Part shown: one piece after another, positions 5,309 through 12,540 of the stretch
How the letters are laid out: every line of letters starts with the position of its first letter
Numbering within the stretch: position 1 is the stretch's first letter
Position numbers and translations under genes: made by a program
Source of the DNA: DASQGA01 sp035535315
GTDB lineage: Bacteria > Actinomycetota > Thermoleophilia > Gaiellales > Gaiellaceae
Direction of reading: 5' to 3'
DNA length: 12,540 bases
Assembly: GCA_035535315.1 (NCBI GenBank)
Contig: DATLQD010000050.1
Location: forward strand, 1 to 12,540
The notes under the pieces: generated by a model
Told to the model about the DNA's origin: nothing
The model's database searches: none
The model's input: only the letters and a program-made list of their open reading frames with translations

Positions 5309-6597
5309 TCCCGGTCGAGGACCTCGTCGAGGAGCGCAAGCCCCTCGGCGAGGTCTTCCCGGGAAATCACGAGCGGCGGGGCAACCAAGACGACGTTGCC
5401 CCGCACGAAGAGATGGAGGCCGCGCGCGAGGGCTTCCTTGGCGATTGGCCTTGCATCCAACGGCTCGCGGCTCTTGCGGTCCGAGACGAGCTCGATGCCC
5501 CACAGGAGGCCAAGCCCACGCACGTCGCCGATGCGGTCGTGACGCTCAGCGAGCCCGTGGAGTTCCTGGGCCACGACCTCCCCGAGAGCTTCGGCCTGCT
5601 CCACGAGGGCCTCGTCGCGGAGCGTCTCGATCGACGCGACGCCGGACGCACAGGCGAGCGGATGGCCGCTGGTCGTCAGACCGGTCTGGAACGGCCGGTC
5701 AAAGATCCAGTCGGAGAGACGCTCCGAGATGACCATCGCCCCGAGCGGCACGTAGCCCGAGTTGATCCCCTTGGCGAGCGTGAGGATGTCCGGGACGACC
5801 TCCCAGTGCTCGCAGGCGAACCACCTTCCGGTGCGGCCGAAGCCAGCCATCACCTCGTCGAGGACGAGCAGGATGCCGTGGCGGTCGCACACCTCGCGGA
5901 TCGAGCGTAGGTAGCCGTCCGGCGGCACGATGACGCCGTTCGCGCCCGTGACCGTCTCGAGGACGACGGCGGCGACCGTCTCCGGGTTCTCGTGCGAGAG
6001 CACTTCCTCGAGGTGGGGGGCGCCCGAGCAGACCGGGCACGGATCCGGGTGGCCGGCCGGGCAACGGTACTCGTATGGATCCAGGAGCCGGACGACTCCC
6101 GGAATCCCCGGCTCGGCGGGCCACCGCCGAGAGTCGCCGGTCAGGGAGGCGGCTCCCGCGGTCGCGCCGTGGTAGGAGCGGTAGCGCGCGACGATCTTCT
6201 GCCGGCCTGTGTACCAGCGCGCGAGCTTGATCGCGCTCTCGTTCGCCTCGGCACCGCCGTTCGTGAAGAACGTCCGCATCAGATCGCCCGGCGTCACCTC
6301 AGCGAGGAGTCTGGCGAGCTCGCTGCGGGCGTCGTTCGCAAACTTCGGGCTGATCGTGCAGAGCCGCTCAGCCTGCTCCTTGATCGCGGCCACGAGCCGC
6401 GGGTGCTGGTGCCCGACGTTCAGGCTGACCGACTGGGAGCCGAAGTCGAGATACTTCTTCCCGTCGTAGTCCCAGAAACGGCTGCCCTCGCCGCCCGCCA
6501 CGGCGACCGGGTCGAGCTCCGACTGGATCGACCAGGAATGGAGGACGTGAGCGCGGTCTGCCGCGCGGACCTCCTCCCCGGTTTCTAGTCGGGCCAA
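5293..6597 (-). CDS. Class III PLP-dependent omega-aminotransferase (beta-alanine/omega-amino acid type)
   Basis: The product has 434 residues, close to family length. Fold type I landmarks are: TNGGAEANESAIKLAR (112-127) for the phosphate pocket; YHGAT (142-146), which stacks on the cofactor; LVLDEVMAGFGRTGRW (244-259) with D247 for the pyridine nitrogen; and LAKGINSGYVPLGA (274-287) with Schiff-base lysine K276. It transfers an amino group from an omega-amino acid to a keto acid in the cytoplasm. With the adjacent mmsA, beta-alanine to malonate semialdehyde is the likely reaction, though GABA, taurine or polyamine substrates cannot be excluded. An insertion carries C179-x7-C187-x2-C190 with H183, possibly a metal site. 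The TTG start at 6597 overlaps mmsA by 13 bases and lacks a clear ribosome site, so it depends on coupling. Confidence 0.93.
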   Translation of the reverse strand: MARLETGEEVRAADRAHVLHSWSIQSELDPVAVAGGEGSRFWDYDGKKYLDFGSQSVSLNVGHQHPRLVAAIKEQAERLCTISPKFANDARSELARLLAEVTPGDLMRTFFTNGGAEANESAIKLARWYTGRQKIVARYRSYHGATAGAASLTGDSRRWPAEPGIPGVVRLLDPYEYRCPAGHPDPCPVCSGAPHLEEVLSHENPETVAAVVLETVTGANGVIVPPDGYLRSIREVCDRHGILLVLDEVMAGFGRTGRWFACEHWEVVPDILTLAKGINSGYVPLGAMVISERLSDWIFDRPFQTGLTTSGHPLACASGVASIETLRDEALVEQAEALGEVVAQELHGLAERHDRIGDVRGLGLLWGIELVSDRKSREPLDARPIAKEALARGLHLFVRGNVVLVAPPLVISREDLAEGLALLDEVLDRDYLYR

Positions 6598-8051
6598 CGG
6601 GTGGTGACGACCTTCGACTCGGTGAAGAAGTGAACGCCGTCCATGCCCGTGGCGTGCAGGTCGCCGAAGAAAGAGCCCTTCCAGCCCGCGAACGGGAAGA
6701 ACGCCATCGCGGCCGGCACTGGGATGTTGATCCCGACCATCCCCGCGGTGACCTTGCGCCGGAACTCGCGGGCGACGCCGCCGCTCCGGGTGAAGATTGC
6801 GGTCGCGTTCCCGAACTCGTTCTTTCGAATCACCTCGAGAGCATCATCGAGCGAGTCGACCCGCTCGAGCGAGAGAACCGGGCCGAAGATCTCTTCCTGG
6901 GCCACCTTCATGTCCGGGCGGACGTCGTCCAGGATCGTCGGCCCAAGGAAGAAGCCGCCGTTGTCTGACTCGAAGCGGCCGTCGACGAGGAGCCGTGCGC
7001 CCTCCTCGACCCCGAGGTCGATGTAGCCGGCGATCCGGTCGCGGGCCTCGGCGGTCGTCACGGGCGTGATCGTGTTCTCCGGATCGAGCCCGCTCCCGAT
7101 CGGCGAGGCCTTCGCGATCGCCTCGAGCCGCGCGGCGAGCTCGTCACCGATCCCGCCCACCGCGACGCCGACCGACCCCGCAAGGCACCTTTGCCCCGCG
7201 TTCGCCATCGCCGATGAGAAGAGACCCGGTGCTGCGAGATCGAGATCGGCGTCCGGCATGACGACGATGTGGTTCTTGGCGCCGGCCAGGGCCTGGACGC
7301 GCTTGCCGGCCTGCGCGGAGCGCGAGTAGACGTGCTTCGCGACGGGCGCCGAACCGACGAACGACACCGCCCGGATCTCCGGATGGTCGCAAATCGCGTT
7401 CACGGCCTCGGCAGCGCCGTGAACGACGTTGAAGACCCCGTCGGGGCAGCCGGCCTCCTGGAAGATCTCCGCGATGCGCAGGGCGCAGAGGGGCGTGCGC
7501 TGCGACGGCTTCAGGATGTACGTGTTCCCGGCCGCGATCGCGATCGGAGCCGTCCACATCGGCACCATGAAGGGGAAGTTGAACGGCGTGATCGCAGCGA
7601 CGACTCCGAGCGGATGCCGGAAGAGCTCCGTGTCGATCCCGCGGCTCACCTGCTCGAGCGCGCCGCCCAGCATGAGGGTCGGCATGCCGGCCGCAAACTC
7701 GACCACGTCGATGCCGCGCCGCACCTCGCCCTTCCCCTCGCCGATCGATTTGCCGTTCTCGCGAACGACCAGCTCCCCGAGCTCGTCCAGGTGCTGCTCG
7801 CAGAGCTGCTGGACCCGGAACATGAGCCGCGCGCGCTCCATGACGGGGACGTCGCGCCAGATCTCGTAGGCGGCGGCGGCCGCCTGGACGGCGCGGTCGA
7901 CGTCGACCGTGGTGGAGAGCGGGACGCGGGCGAGCACTTCCCCATTGGCCGGGTCGAGCACGTCGAGGATCTCGTCGGTCTCGACGGCGACGCCCCGACC
8001 GCCGACGAAGTTCTCGAGCAGCTGTCCCTCGTGCGTGACTGTCTGGCTCAT
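6585..8051 (-). CDS. mmsA: CoA-acylating methylmalonate-semialdehyde dehydrogenase
   Basis: The product has 488 residues in the aldehyde dehydrogenase superfamily. Features are: oxyanion-hole N158 in ITPFNFP; KPSQRTP (181-187) for NAD; catalytic C289 in NAGQRCLA; LAGAKNHIVVMPDAD (255-269), where the usual general-base Glu of aldehyde dehydrogenases is missing, as is typical for this CoA-dependent family; EEIFGPVLS; and FTESKVVTTRW at the end. Arg residues equivalent to the two I remember as essential in the B. subtilis enzyme (R112 and R288 here) are present. It oxidises methylmalonate or malonate semialdehyde with NAD and CoA to propionyl- or acetyl-CoA plus CO2. ATG 8051 is preceded by AGGGAG with 7-base spacing; an in-frame extension to 8297 overlaps the upstream gene and is rejected. 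Confidence 0.96.
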   Translation of the reverse strand: MSQTVTHEGQLLENFVGGRGVAVETDEILDVLDPANGEVLARVPLSTTVDVDRAVQAAAAAYEIWRDVPVMERARLMFRVQQLCEQHLDELGELVVRENGKSIGEGKGEVRRGIDVVEFAAGMPTLMLGGALEQVSRGIDTELFRHPLGVVAAITPFNFPFMVPMWTAPIAIAAGNTYILKPSQRTPLCALRIAEIFQEAGCPDGVFNVVHGAAEAVNAICDHPEIRAVSFVGSAPVAKHVYSRSAQAGKRVQALAGAKNHIVVMPDADLDLAAPGLFSSAMANAGQRCLAGSVGVAVGGIGDELAARLEAIAKASPIGSGLDPENTITPVTTAEARDRIAGYIDLGVEEGARLLVDGRFESDNGGFFLGPTILDDVRPDMKVAQEEIFGPVLSLERVDSLDDALEVIRKNEFGNATAIFTRSGGVAREFRRKVTAGMVGINIPVPAAMAFFPFAGWKGSFFGDLHATGMDGVHFFTESKVVTTRWPD

Positions 8052-8058
8052 CCCGGTG

Positions 8059-8064
8059 CTCCCT
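8059..8064 (-). promoter_or_regulatory. Ribosome binding site of mmsA
   Basis: AGGGAG on the minus strand, 7 bases before ATG 8051. This decides the start against the longer open frame upstream. It sits in the 35-base gap after the stop of the membrane-protein gene, which is too short to show an obvious terminator and promoter, so co-transcription with that gene is possible. Confidence 0.7.
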
Positions 8065-8086
8065 CTCTGCGGACTCCCTGGAATGC

Positions 8087-9949
8087 TCAGCTTATCGCCA
8101 GCCGTGTGAGGCGGAGCCCGGCAGCCCCGCGGACGAGGACCGAGTGCCACTGCGCGCCGCGAAGCCTTGTGCCCCGACCGGCGGGGCGGCCGTCGACGAA
8201 GATTTCCGCAGGACCTGAAAGCTCCACCGAAAGCCGTCCGGACCCGTAGATCCAGGCGCCGCCTTCGGTCTCCTTCAGCTTCCGGTCGGCACTCCACCCG
8301 TCGCAGAGGTACGGGCGCATCGTGTTGAGCTTCAAGACGGGACCTGCTCTGCCGACGGGCGGAAGCACGCGCAGAGCGCCCAATCGCCGCGCCAGGGCTT
8401 GCGACGCGAACGACTCGGCCGTTTCCTGCCCCGTGACGCGGTAGAGGCCACGGTGCAGGACGAGGTAGCGGATCCCGAGGCGTGTGAGCTCGGCCTCGTC
8501 CCCGGGGAGCCAGATGCCGCAGTCGAGCCGGTTGAACCGCTCCACGAACTCGCGTGCTCCTTTCGGCGGGGCCGCGGCGTAGCCGACAGGCCGCTCCCGG
8601 GGCGCCTGCATGCCGTAGTACAGGTAGACGCTCGCCAGCTGCCCCGAGCCCCGCTCCAGAATCGGCAGCTCGAGCACGCGCCCCGGGGGGGAGCGGTCGA
8701 GAAACGCGTAGGACTCGTTGTCCGGATCGGCCGCGCTCGAGTGGAGCGGAAACACGGTCAGGTCGGCCGCGACCAAGACGACCAAAGTGGCCGCGACAAT
8801 TGCGCGCCTGCCGCTTTGCACCCGCTCGACCAGGAACGCAGCCGCCACGGCGGCCAGAGCGGCCAGCGCGAGGTCGGCAACCGGAAGCAGGCGACCGGGA
8901 ACCCGCGGCCCCCGGAACGGCGGCAGGGCGTCGCGAACAAGCTCGTAAAGTGGAAAGTGCGTGCCGAGGGCGAGCAGGACGGGAACGACGGCCCCGAGCC
9001 CGAGCAGCGCGGCGAGAGCGAGGCGGCGGCGAGCCAGCAGCACCAGCCCCGCGGCGGCGAGGAGCGGCGTCAGCCAGCCGAGGTAAACGAATTGCTCGAA
9101 GCCGCCCCGACGGCCGCGGCTCACGAAGTCAAGCCAGTCCGCCGAGTAGGTGGTGACCTCGGAGAGCGGGCGCGCGCCCGCCTCGGTCGAGCCCGCGATC
9201 GTCGTTGCGTTGACGAGGAAACCGGCGCCGACGGCAGCCAGCACCCCCACGCCCACCCAGATCGCCGTCGTGCCACGGAAGCGAACGAGCGCATAGAGGA
9301 GCGCGAACGGGAGCGCGCCGAGTGCGAGGTGGAGCTGCCCGCTGAGCGGGATCGACACTAGGGCGAGGGCGGCGATCCCACCCCACGCGTGCGCGGCAGT
9401 CGGCGAAAGGACACGGCGAGAGCGCTCGACGGCGAGGAGCGCGAGCGGCAGGAAGACGGCGGCCCACCCCAGCAGGTGCGGGCCGCTTTGCGCCAGCCGG
9501 TAGGGGGCAACCGCGAACGCAAGCCCCCCGAGCGCTGCGCTCCACGGCGACAGGTCGAGCTCCTCGAGCCATGCGAACGTCAGAAGCCCGCACGCCACCG
9601 CAACGAGGACGAGCAGCAGATTCCAGGCCGGCACAGAGCCGAAGAGCGCATCGAGCGGCCAGAAAGCGAGACCGAAGGGCCACCCTCCGAAGACCACCTG
9701 CGGGTCGACGAGCGGTTGGAAGCTGTACGGGTCGACCCACGGCGCATGACCGCCGAGGAGCTGGTGGCCGACCAGCCAGAAGCGGTAGGCCGCCTGCAGG
9801 TGATCCCCGGACGCCGCCTCCCCGTAGCCCGGCAAGCCGGTCGAGATGAACTCCGAGCCGAACGCGCCGAGGGGCGGTCCGATCGCCGCGAGCACTGCGC
9901 CGGTGTAGAGCGCGACGAGGAGCAAAAACCGGCGCACGGCGGGGATCAT
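8087..9949 (-). CDS. Large polytopic membrane protein, GT-C glycosyltransferase-like (YfhO-type)
   Basis: The product has 620 residues, with about ten or more transmembrane helices in residues 1-400 and a soluble mixed alpha/beta C-terminal domain (about 405-620). The first extracytoplasmic loop has SGDHLQAAYRFW (48-59) with D49, then APWVDPYSFQPL, as in GT-C fold enzymes whose catalytic Asp lies in that loop. PPFRGPRVPGRLLPVADLA (343-361) resembles the conserved R-x-P-x-R loop of YfhO-like membrane proteins. Such proteins move sugars from lipid-linked donors outside the membrane. The acceptor is unknown, and some relatives have no proven enzyme activity. ATG 9949 has no Shine-Dalgarno and faces the start of a divergent gene only 8 bases away, so it may be read from a leaderless mRNA. 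Confidence 0.8.
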   Translation of the reverse strand: MIPAVRRFLLLVALYTGAVLAAIGPPLGAFGSEFISTGLPGYGEAASGDHLQAAYRFWLVGHQLLGGHAPWVDPYSFQPLVDPQVVFGGWPFGLAFWPLDALFGSVPAWNLLLVLVAVACGLLTFAWLEELDLSPWSAALGGLAFAVAPYRLAQSGPHLLGWAAVFLPLALLAVERSRRVLSPTAAHAWGGIAALALVSIPLSGQLHLALGALPFALLYALVRFRGTTAIWVGVGVLAAVGAGFLVNATTIAGSTEAGARPLSEVTTYSADWLDFVSRGRRGGFEQFVYLGWLTPLLAAAGLVLLARRRLALAALLGLGAVVPVLLALGTHFPLYELVRDALPPFRGPRVPGRLLPVADLALAALAAVAAAFLVERVQSGRRAIVAATLVVLVAADLTVFPLHSSAADPDNESYAFLDRSPPGRVLELPILERGSGQLASVYLYYGMQAPRERPVGYAAAPPKGAREFVERFNRLDCGIWLPGDEAELTRLGIRYLVLHRGLYRVTGQETAESFASQALARRLGALRVLPPVGRAGPVLKLNTMRPYLCDGWSADRKLKETEGGAWIYGSGRLSVELSGPAEIFVDGRPAGRGTRLRGAQWHSVLVRGAAGLRLTRLAIS

Positions 9950-9978
9950 GCCTGTGCGTGCGGGTACGGTTGCCCGCT
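9950..9978. promoter_or_regulatory. Compact divergent start region
   Basis: The ATG of the minus gene (9949) and the first GTG of the plus gene (9958) are 8 bases apart; GTG 9979 would widen this to 29. Neither start has a Shine-Dalgarno. TACGGT (9965-9970) fits TANNNT and lies 8 bases before GTG 9979, the right distance for a leaderless transcript from that codon. I see no clear -10 for the other direction, and no -35 for either. Confidence 0.4.
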
Positions 9979-11349
9979 GTGTCTCGGCCCATCGCCCTCG
10001 CCGCGCTCGCAGTCGCGCTCCTTGCGATCGGCGCGCGCGCCCCCGGAGCAGTCACCTACCCGCTCTGGCAAGACGAGGTGGCGACGGCCCGGATCATGGA
10101 GGAGCCGACCTTCGGCCGCATGCTCGACCACGTGCGCGAGACCGAGTCGACGCCGCCCGCCTGGTATTCGCTTGCATGGTCCGCGCACAAAGCCGGCCTC
10201 TCGGTGGAGGCGGTTCGCTGGCTTTCCGTGCTCTTCGGAGGAGCGATGGCTGCCCTGGCGCTCCTTTTCGCGAGCCGCTTCCTCCCGCTCTGGGCGGCGG
10301 TCCTGGCAGGGACGATCTCCGCGCTCGCGTGGCAGCTCGTCAGCCGTGGGCACGAGCTCCGCGCGTATGCCTTGTACGCACTCCTCTCGGTCGCATTCGC
10401 GCTCCTGCTGGAACGCGCAGCGGGGCGACCGGGCCGCGGCGTCTTCGCGATTCTGGCCCTCACCGTCGCACTCGGCCTTCTGACGCACTACTTCTTCGCC
10501 CTGGCGGTGGCGACGGGCCTGCTCTGGCTCTGGACCACAGACACTGCTCGGGCCGTCCGGCTCCGGGTGACGGCCGCGGTCTCTGCCGGCATCCTCCCCG
10601 CCCTATTCTGGCTCCCTGGTTTCGCCGACCAGGTCGAGAACCAGCGCTACTCGTGGGTTGCGGGCTTCGACCTCCTGAAGGCCGCTGCGGTCTATTCCAC
10701 CTTCTTCTGGAACGCAGGCGCGCTCTACGTCAAGGCCGACGACGTCGCGATCCCGGCGCTCGAGGCGGTGCTGCGAGTCGGGATCCTCATTGGCGTTCTG
10801 GCGGGAGCCGTCGCCCTGGCTCGCCGGTCTGGACCGGCCCGGCTCTGCGCGCTCCTCGCGATCCTTCCGGTGCTCGCTGCGTCCGTCGTCTGGCTCGTGG
10901 GCGCGGATGTCTTCGTGACGCGGAACCTGCTCTGCGCGGCCCCGTTCGCATGCATCTGCCTGGCGGGGTTGCCGGCGCTGGTACCGCGCCCCGTCGCGCT
11001 GGTCGCCGGAGCGGCCACGGTTGCGCTCCTCGCGCTCGGGCTCGTCCAGGAACGGACGCTACGGCCGCCTCTCTACGATGAGTTCGCCACCCAGCTCGTG
11101 GCGAGCGGCTGGACGCAAGCGGACATCGTCAACGTCATCGGCGGCGCACATCGGCTTTCATACCTCGGAGACGTCCATGCGATCTCCTCGCCGGTGGGCT
11201 GGTATCTGCCGGGACATCCCGTCCTCCGTCCCACGCGCGACCGCACATGTCCGCTCTACGTAATCGACGGGCCCGAGCGCCGAGTGTTCAGACTTCCGTG
11301 CGGAGGCCGCCCAGTGGCAGCGCAGCCCCTTCGGGCTTCAGCCCCCTAG
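9958..11349 (+). CDS. GT39/PMT-like integral membrane glycosyltransferase (GT-C)
   Basis: The product has 463 residues from GTG 9958 (456 from GTG 9979, which better fits a leaderless start). The first helix is followed by TYPLWQDEVATAR, with the D39-E40 pair typical of the first loop of PMT/ArnT-like enzymes, and then ESTPPAWYSLAW, matching the usual D/S-x-PP-x-Y loop. SRGHELRAYALYALL matches the conserved region after helix 4. About ten transmembrane helices are followed by a C-terminal soluble part from about residue 365. The predicted role is sugar transfer from a polyprenyl-phosphate donor to protein or glycan outside the membrane. The end overlaps the opposing gene by 12 bases, within a perfect inverted repeat. 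Family-level confidence is good; donor and acceptor are unknown. Confidence 0.87.
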   Translation: MRVRLPAVSRPIALAALAVALLAIGARAPGAVTYPLWQDEVATARIMEEPTFGRMLDHVRETESTPPAWYSLAWSAHKAGLSVEAVRWLSVLFGGAMAALALLFASRFLPLWAAVLAGTISALAWQLVSRGHELRAYALYALLSVAFALLLERAAGRPGRGVFAILALTVALGLLTHYFFALAVATGLLWLWTTDTARAVRLRVTAAVSAGILPALFWLPGFADQVENQRYSWVAGFDLLKAAAVYSTFFWNAGALYVKADDVAIPALEAVLRVGILIGVLAGAVALARRSGPARLCALLAILPVLAASVVWLVGADVFVTRNLLCAAPFACICLAGLPALVPRPVALVAGAATVALLALGLVQERTLRPPLYDEFATQLVASGWTQADIVNVIGGAHRLSYLGDVHAISSPVGWYLPGHPVLRPTRDRTCPLYVIDGPERRVFRLPCGGRPVAAQPLRASAP

Positions 11350-11375
11350 ACGCTTCCGTTTCGGCGGCTGAAGCC
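11334..11375. terminator. Inverted repeat bridging two convergent gene ends
   Basis: GGCTTCAGCC (11334-11343) and GGCTGAAGCC (11366-11375) are perfect 10-base inverted arms around a 22-base loop, with a small inner CCG/CGG pairing. Just before, AGCCC (11324-11328) and GGGCT (11333-11337) form a second hairpin with a 4-base loop that competes with the first. Neither has a T-run, so this is not a classic intrinsic terminator, but its place over both stop codons (11347-11349 on +, 11338-11340 on -) suits two-way termination or mRNA 3'-end protection. It could also be a copy of a dispersed palindromic repeat. Confidence 0.5.
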
Positions 11376-12540
11376 AGCCGAGCGACTTTGGGGGGCAAGA
11401 TTCCCCGAACGTGCGGAGCGAACCGCAGAGGACGGACAGCGTCGTGGTGAAGTACCAGCTGAGCTCATCCTTGCGCTGGCTCGTGGTCGAGTCGCGGGCG
11501 GCCGCGAGCGCCCGGTACGTGGCCAGGAGGATGGCGTGCCCGTCTGCATATGGGCCCTTCCCGTGGATCAGAAGCCACCCGCCGAAGCGCTCTTCCTCGA
11601 GCCCCCGGCCTAGCAGCGAGGCGAGCCGTCGGCTGTCGAGAGTCGTGGCACCGATCGGAACCGAGACGACGAGGCTCCGAACCGGGGTATCGATCCGCTC
11701 GAGGGACCGGAGCAGCGTCGGGGTCTGGGCGTACGGGAGCGAGACAGCGTGCCGGGTCGCAGGGAGCGCGGAGAGATAGACGGCTGAGTACGGGAAGAGG
11801 ACCGTGCCGGGCCGCACGGTCTCCTCGAGCCACGCGGTGGGCGCCGCGAGGGCATCCTCGCCACCGAGCGCGGTTCTCGCCGGGCCTCCACCGAGCACGT
11901 CGTTCGCCCAGTCGCGCGGCTCCCTGATGCCACCCGCGGGGGCCGAGACGACGATCGCTGCCACGACGCCGACGGCGGCGAGCGCGACCGGCGCGCTCCT
12001 CCCTCGCACGAACCGCGCAACCGCGACCCCGATGAGAGCAGCCAGAAGGGGCAGGATGAACATGAGGTGGCGCGGCGAGAGGCCGGGCTCCGTGCTCGTC
12101 CGAAACAGGAGCAGGAGAGCCGGCGGTCCGAGCAGGGCAAGTGCGGCGTACGAGACGAAAGCCCACTCCCCCTGCCGAGCCAGGACGGCCAGCCCGACGC
12201 TCGCGAGCACGACGGCGACGGCCAGCGTCCAGCCGCGACCGCCCGCCGACGCCTGGACGGCGCGCCACACCTGCCCGAGTGCGTCTCCGGGGCTAGCGAT
12301 GCTTGTCCCGCCCCCGAGCCCGACCGAGAAGCGCTGCGCAAGCCTCACGTCCGCGAGGAGAAACGGCACGAGCGCGAGTCCCACCCCGAGGACGGGCAGA
12401 GCGGGACGCAAGGGCTTTCCGCGCCAGATCCAGAGGCCGACGAGCGCCTCTGCAACGACCGCGATCGCGCCGTAGGGGTGGATCGCTGGGAGAAGCCAGG
12501 CGGCCAGCGCAGCCGCGAGCGCCGTGCGTGGGGTTCGCTC
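11338..12540 (-). CDS. GT-C-like integral membrane glycosyltransferase (5' partial)
   Basis: The frame is open through base 12540, so the N-terminus is outside the window and 400 residues are visible. A TTG at 12411 is only internal: upstream codons continue with hydrophobic membrane sequence (LAAWLLPAIHPYGAIAVVAEA). Several helices follow, then TEPGLSPRHLMFILPLLAAL, a loop-helix arrangement common in PMT_2/GT39-type proteins. After the last helix comes a soluble domain of about 190 residues (from DWANDVLGGG) and a basic tail, KSLGWLQPPKRKRLGG. Much of that tail is encoded by the inverted repeat at 11334-11375, so the end of the gene may have been remodelled by a repeat. The likely role is glycan assembly at the cell surface together with its neighbours; specificity is unknown. 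Confidence 0.8.
   Translation of the reverse strand, partial: ERTPRTALAAALAAWLLPAIHPYGAIAVVAEALVGLWIWRGKPLRPALPVLGVGLALVPFLLADVRLAQRFSVGLGGGTSIASPGDALGQVWRAVQASAGGRGWTLAVAVVLASVGLAVLARQGEWAFVSYAALALLGPPALLLLFRTSTEPGLSPRHLMFILPLLAALIGVAVARFVRGRSAPVALAAVGVVAAIVVSAPAGGIREPRDWANDVLGGGPARTALGGEDALAAPTAWLEETVRPGTVLFPYSAVYLSALPATRHAVSLPYAQTPTLLRSLERIDTPVRSLVVSVPIGATTLDSRRLASLLGRGLEEERFGGWLLIHGKGPYADGHAILLATYRALAAARDSTTSQRKDELSWYFTTTLSVLCGSLRTFGESCPPKSLGWLQPPKRKRLGG

Noticed and set aside
7269..8249. Open frame on + opposite mmsA
   Set aside because: It is antisense to a well-conserved dehydrogenase, has a charged low-complexity composition and no ribosome site.
8052..8297. N-terminal extension of mmsA to 8297
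   Set aside because: The added residues do not look like aldehyde dehydrogenase and overlap the upstream gene by about 210 bases. ATG 8051 has AGGGAG 7 bases away and gives family length.
8399..9361. Long open frame on + opposite the 620-residue membrane protein
   Set aside because: It is an Arg/Glu/Gly-rich translation with no domain or hydrophobic pattern, wholly antisense to a protein with clear helices. High GC content makes such frames common.
9389..10483. Open frame on + crossing the divergent gene starts
   Set aside because: It runs through the starts of two real genes in another frame, and its product is Arg/Ser/Pro-rich with no recognisable motif.
1..12540. CRISPR arrays, tRNA or rRNA genes, insertion sequences, phage or defence genes
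   Set aside because: I saw no spaced direct repeats, tRNA-like cloverleaf, transposase or terminal repeats. All gaps are 105 bases or shorter, so no long unexplained intergenic region remains.

Overview
The window is GC-rich DNA with very tight gene packing, many GTG/TTG starts and 4-base start/stop overlaps. The protein types fit an actinobacterium; the F420-type luciferase-like enzyme, the actinobacterial-style MoxR/DUF58 cluster and the divergent IF-1 suggest a deep lineage such as Thermoleophilia. That placement is inference; no rRNA or other marker settles it.

Layout. (1) 1-632, + strand: the 3' part of a TIGR03842-type LLM-class oxidoreductase. (2) 661-4763, +: a translationally coupled membrane-associated cluster of DUF4129 protein, a small one-helix protein of unknown function, MoxR AAA+ ATPase, DUF58 protein and a polytopic membrane protein. 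(3) 4764-5308, +: a structured leader, a cold-shock protein gene, and 8 bases later a complete translation initiation factor IF-1 gene. The IF-1 gene has no ATG/GTG/TTG start: its only sensible start is ATT, behind a good Shine-Dalgarno. (4) 5293-8051, -: a class III aminotransferase and a CoA-acylating methylmalonate-semialdehyde dehydrogenase, overlapping by 13 bases. (5) 8087-12540: three large polytopic membrane proteins of the GT-C glycosyltransferase type (-, +, -), the last cut by the window end.

How the parts may work together. The aminotransferase and dehydrogenase would turn beta-alanine (or a related omega-amino acid) into malonate semialdehyde and then acetyl-CoA. The TIGR03842 protein is, as I recall, often found near such genes and dihydropyrimidinase, so blocks 1 and 4 may be two sides of a reductive pyrimidine or beta-alanine degradation locus, split by blocks 2 and 3. 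Block 2 resembles the MoxR/DUF58 chaperone-like cell-envelope clusters. Block 5 looks like cell-surface glycan assembly.

The most notable material lies at 4797-5308. The leader can form a long hairpin that covers the whole csp Shine-Dalgarno, with a possible loop pseudoknot and a competing upstream hairpin. It is followed by csp and then by the AUU-initiated IF-1 gene, which overlaps the opposing aminotransferase gene tail to tail. This reads as a candidate cold-responsive translation-control module. A second possible AUU start with near-identical Shine-Dalgarno geometry lies at 4224.
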